Assembly: GCA_050701695.1 (NCBI GenBank) | Contig: JBOGDE010000305.1 | Location: 1-6,918 of the forward strand | Direction of reading: 5' to 3' | DNA from: WHSM01 sp050701695 | GTDB lineage: Bacteria; Actinomycetota; Actinomycetes; Mycobacteriales; Micromonosporaceae | DNA length: 6,918 nucleotides | Part shown: piece after piece, positions 4,602 through 6,918 of the stretch | Layout: the number at the start of each line of letters is the position of its first letter | Position numbering within the stretch: the stretch's first letter is position 1 | Notes under the pieces: generated by a model | Seen by the model: only the letters and a program-made list of their open reading frames with translations | Told to the model about the DNA's origin: nothing | Databases searched by the model: none | Program-made: the position numbers and the translations under genes

Positions 4602-5519
4602 ATGGCCGACGCTCCTGACACCGTCTCCGGCAACCCGCGCGCCCGCAAGGCGGTGATTCCCGCCGCCGGCCTTGCGACCCGTTTCCTGCCCGCGAGCAAG
4701 GCGGTGCCCAAGGAGCTGTTCCCGGTGGTGGACAAGCCGGCGCTGCAGTACATCGTCGAGGAGGCGGCCTCCGCCGGGATCGCCGACGTACTGCTGATCA
4801 CCGGGCGCGGCAAGAGCTCCATGGTCGACCACTTCGACCGCCGGCTCGACCTGGAGACGCAGCTGGAGGCGAAGGGCAGCACCGACCGCCTGGAGGCGGT
4901 ACGCCGCCCCACCGAGCTGGCCGCGATCCACAGCTCCCGGCAGGCCGAGGCGCTCGGGCTGGGCCACGCCGTGCTGTGCGCTGAGGACCACGTCGGGAGC
5001 TCCCCGTTCGTGGTCATGCTGGGCGACGACCTGATCGACGAGCGTGACGAGATCCTGTCCCGGATGCTCGACCTGCAGGCCGGCAGCGGCGGCATCGTGC
5101 TGCTTCTGCTGGAGGTGCCGTGGGAAGAGGTCCACAAGTACGGCGTCGCCTCGGTGGAGAAGACCGAAGAGCCCGATGTGGTACGGGTGACCGGCCTGGT
5201 GGAGAAGCCGCCCCGGGAGGAGGCACCCAGCAACCTCACCGTGGTCGGGCGGTACGTGCTGCCCGCCGCGATCTTCGACATCCTCCGCGACACCGAGCCG
5301 GGGCTGGGCGGCGAGATCCAGCTCACCGACGCGATGGCGCAGATGATCGGCGACGGTACGCCGGTGCACGGCATCGTGTTCCGGGGGCGCCGCTACGACA
5401 CCGGCCAGCCGGCCGGGTATCTCAAGGCGGTGGTGCAGCTGGCCTGCGCCCGGGAGGACATCGGCCCGGCGATGCGGGAATGGCTGATCGAATACGTCGA
5501 CGCGGAGTTAAGAGGGTGA
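4602..5519 (+). CDS. galU: UTP-glucose-1-phosphate uridylyltransferase
   Basis: The 305-residue cytosolic nucleotidyltransferase makes UDP-glucose from UTP and glucose-1-phosphate, the glucosyl donor for trehalose, glycogen-type and cell-envelope glycans. The N-terminal nucleotide-binding signature is clear (AVIPAAGLATRFLPASK at 17-33, then VPKELFPVVDKPALQYIVEEA). The metal/nucleotide-site LGDD lies at 140-143, GLVEKP at 198-203 and the sugar-binding GGEIQLTDAM near 235. Length is normal for bacterial GalU. The ATG at 4602 is the only start placed well before the signature; it has no ribosome site and appears leaderless. The last codons overlap the moeA start by four bases, so the two are co-transcribed and probably co-translated. 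The galU-moeA pair is conserved in mycobacteria (Rv0993-Rv0994, from memory). Confidence 0.96.
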   Translation: MADAPDTVSGNPRARKAVIPAAGLATRFLPASKAVPKELFPVVDKPALQYIVEEAASAGIADVLLITGRGKSSMVDHFDRRLDLETQLEAKGSTDRLEAVRRPTELAAIHSSRQAEALGLGHAVLCAEDHVGSSPFVVMLGDDLIDERDEILSRMLDLQAGSGGIVLLLLEVPWEEVHKYGVASVEKTEEPDVVRVTGLVEKPPREEAPSNLTVVGRYVLPAAIFDILRDTEPGLGGEIQLTDAMAQMIGDGTPVHGIVFRGRRYDTGQPAGYLKAVVQLACAREDIGPAMREWLIEYVDAELRG

Positions 5520-6754
5520 CGGCTTCGGTGGTGGTGCGGCCGCTGGCGGAGTATCTGTCGAGCGTGCTGGCGAAGATCCGGCCGCTGCCGCCGCTGGACC
5601 TCGACCTCACCCAGGCATACGGCAACGTGCTCGCCGAGGACGTACCGTCGCCCGGGCCGCTGCCCGCCTTCGACTACGCGGCGATCGACGGGTACGCGGT
5701 GCGTATCGAGGACGTGCAGGGCGCCCGTCCCGACAAGCCGGTACGGCTGAACGTGGTGGGCGACATCGGGGTCACCAGCTGGCGCCCGGTGCGGGTGCTG
5801 CCCGGCAGCTGCTTCTCCGTCGCCGCCGGCGCCCCGCTGCCGGCCGGCGCCGACGCGGTGGTGCCGCCGACGTACACCGACCAGGGGATGGCGGCGGTGG
5901 AGGTGCACCAGTCCCCGAAGCGGGGGTACGCGGTGCGCCGTACCGGTGACGAGGTGGCGGCCGGTACGGACCTGGCGAAGCAGGGCACGTACGTCACCCC
6001 GGCGCTGGTGGCGCTGCTGGCCGCGGCCGGCGTCGGCCACGTGGTGGTACGCCCGCAGCCCCGGGTGGTGGTGGTGGCGACCGGCGACGAGCTGGTCGAC
6101 ACCGGGCGGTCCAGCCAGCCGGGTCAGATCGTGGACGCCAACTCGCACGCGCTGGCGGCCTCGGCGGCGGAGGCGGGCGCGCACGCGTACCGGATCGGGA
6201 TCTGTGACGACGACCCGGAAGCGCTGCGCGCGATGCTCGACGACCAGATCCTGCGCTCGGACCTGATCCTCACCACCGGCGGCACCGGGGTCGGACCGGG
6301 TGACATGGCGCGACGCATCCTGGGGCGGGACGGCACGGTGGAGTTCACCGACGTGTCGGTCTACCCGTGCTCGGCGCTGGGGTTCGGTCACGTGGGGGCC
6401 GAGGAGGTGCCGATCGTGTGCCTGCCCGGCGATCCGGGAGCGGCGCTGATCGGGTTCGAGGTGCTGGCCCGCCCGCTGATCTGCCGGCTCGCCGGCGGCG
6501 AGCCGGTGTTCCGGCCCAGCGTGAAGGGGCACCTGCTGGAGACCATCTCCTCGCCGCTGGGGCTGCGGGAGTTCCGTCCGGCGCACGTCGCGGAGCGGCG
6601 CGGTGGCGGCTACACGGTGCAGCCGCTGGCGGGTGGCCCGTACACCTTGTCGGGGCTGGCCGAGGCGAACGGCCTGCTGGTACTGGGGGAGAAGGTGACC
6701 TCGTCGGCCGCCGGCACCACGGTGGACGTACTGCTGATCGACCGCCGCCGCTGA
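5516..6754 (+). CDS. moeA: Molybdopterin molybdotransferase
   Basis: The 412-residue cytosolic enzyme inserts molybdate into adenylylated molybdopterin, the last common step of molybdenum-cofactor synthesis. Family landmarks in order are PLPAFDYAAIDGYAV (about 49-63), a variant of the PxxxxSAMDGYA motif; the AGAPLPAGADAVV block; GDEVAAGT; ATGDELVDTG and GQIVDANSHAL at the start of the MPT-binding domain; TTGGTGVGPGDM (253-264); and LPGDPGAALIGFEVLARPL (303-321). The GGTG form resembles MogA/MoaB domains, and the variations agree with what I know of actinobacterial MoeA. The chosen GTG overlaps the galU stop (GTGA), and AGAGG/GGAG lies just upstream. The open frame extends into galU, but everything before 5516 is galU in another frame. 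No other cofactor gene is nearby, so this copy is outside a moa cluster; additional moeA copies elsewhere are likely. Confidence 0.95.
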   Translation: MTASVVVRPLAEYLSSVLAKIRPLPPLDLDLTQAYGNVLAEDVPSPGPLPAFDYAAIDGYAVRIEDVQGARPDKPVRLNVVGDIGVTSWRPVRVLPGSCFSVAAGAPLPAGADAVVPPTYTDQGMAAVEVHQSPKRGYAVRRTGDEVAAGTDLAKQGTYVTPALVALLAAAGVGHVVVRPQPRVVVVATGDELVDTGRSSQPGQIVDANSHALAASAAEAGAHAYRIGICDDDPEALRAMLDDQILRSDLILTTGGTGVGPGDMARRILGRDGTVEFTDVSVYPCSALGFGHVGAEEVPIVCLPGDPGAALIGFEVLARPLICRLAGGEPVFRPSVKGHLLETISSPLGLREFRPAHVAERRGGGYTVQPLAGGPYTLSGLAEANGLLVLGEKVTSSAAGTTVDVLLIDRRR

Positions 6755-6799
6755 CCCGCGCGGATCATGCGGCGGCGCGGGGCGGGGCGCTAGCGTCCT

Positions 6800-6842
6800 G
6801 CGCCAGAAATTCGCTTGCGAATTCCGGCGCCCAGCCGGCGCC
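6800..6842. repeat. Inverted repeats downstream of moeA (AATTCGC/GCGAATT and paired GGCGCC)
   Basis: A hairpin is formed by AATTCG-CTTG-CGAATT (6808-6823), extended across a small internal loop by GCGCC (6800-6804) pairing with GGCGC (6826-6830). The palindrome GGCGCC then occurs at 6826-6831 and 6837-6842 and can also pair with itself. There is no T-tract, so it is not a classical intrinsic terminator, though a T-less actinobacterial one is possible. AT-rich arms are unusual in this GC-rich DNA. It more likely belongs to an interspersed repeat family, with termination as a possible secondary role. Confidence 0.7.
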
Positions 6843-6861
6843 TCGCGGCGTTGTCGTCGTC

Positions 6862-6884
6862 GCCAATACAACACCGGTATTGGC
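6862..6884. repeat. Perfect 8-bp inverted repeat (GCCAATAC / GTATTGGC)
   Basis: GCCAATAC at 6862-6869 and its exact complement GTATTGGC at 6877-6884 are separated by seven bases. It stands 31 bases after the preceding hairpin, in a stretch of GTCGTC and TCCTCC words. It could be an operator-type dyad or a second hairpin of the same interspersed element. No gene is visible from 6755 to the window end. Confidence 0.7.
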
Positions 6885-6918
6885 TCCTCCTCCGCCTTGC
6901 GAGCCACCACCTGGACAC

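Noticed and set aside
6791..6796. TAGCGT on the plus strand after moeA, a possible -10 box for a gene beyond the window
   Set aside because: Single hexamer without -35 box or visible downstream gene; cannot be supported.
5393..6910. 505-codon minus-strand ORF opposite moeA, starting in the terminal repeats
   Set aside because: Shadow of moeA; its N-terminal part only reads through the inverted repeats and shows no family features.

Overview
The window is high-GC actinobacterial DNA, most likely Micromonosporaceae (Micromonospora/Salinispora-like). This rests on base composition, frequent GTG starts, gene order and short interspersed repeats; no rRNA or marker gene fixes the genus. No phage, IS transposase, CRISPR array or tRNA is visible.

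Left part, minus strand (reading right to left): a 5-formyltetrahydrofolate cyclo-ligase (1047-1652), then an FmdB-type zinc-ribbon protein with a long Ser/Gly pentapeptide-repeat tail (418-882), then the first 61 codons of a membrane-anchored protein cut by the window edge (1-183). Between the first two lie a 17-bp tandem repeat and a near-perfect CIRCE operator (895-921), the binding site of the heat-shock repressor HrcA, ending one base before the Shine-Dalgarno sequence of the zinc-ribbon gene. Upstream of the truncated gene are two DnaA-box-like sites, a TAGCGT promoter element and a short repeat that appears to have inserted at the start codon, creating a 23-codon upstream ORF.

Middle: a plus-strand membrane diguanylate cyclase (1705-3723; TM - outside domain - TM - HAMP - GAF - GGDEF, with intact GGEEF and RxxD inhibitory site) faces a minus-strand membrane protein with four predicted helices and a Pro-rich tail (3775-4464).

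Right part, plus strand: galU (UTP-glucose-1-phosphate uridylyltransferase, 4602-5519) and moeA (molybdopterin molybdotransferase, 5516-6754) overlap by 4 bp and are probably translationally coupled. The last 164 bp hold no gene but carry a set of perfect or near-perfect inverted repeats that look like a family of interspersed elements.

The order zinc ribbon - cyclo-ligase - galU - moeA matches, from memory, the M. tuberculosis block Rv0991c-Rv0992c-Rv0993-Rv0994. Rv0991c is the HrcA-controlled, redox-regulated chaperone Ruc. The CIRCE site here therefore suggests that the zinc-ribbon protein is a Ruc-like stress chaperone. The diguanylate cyclase and the four-helix protein are additions between the two halves of that block.
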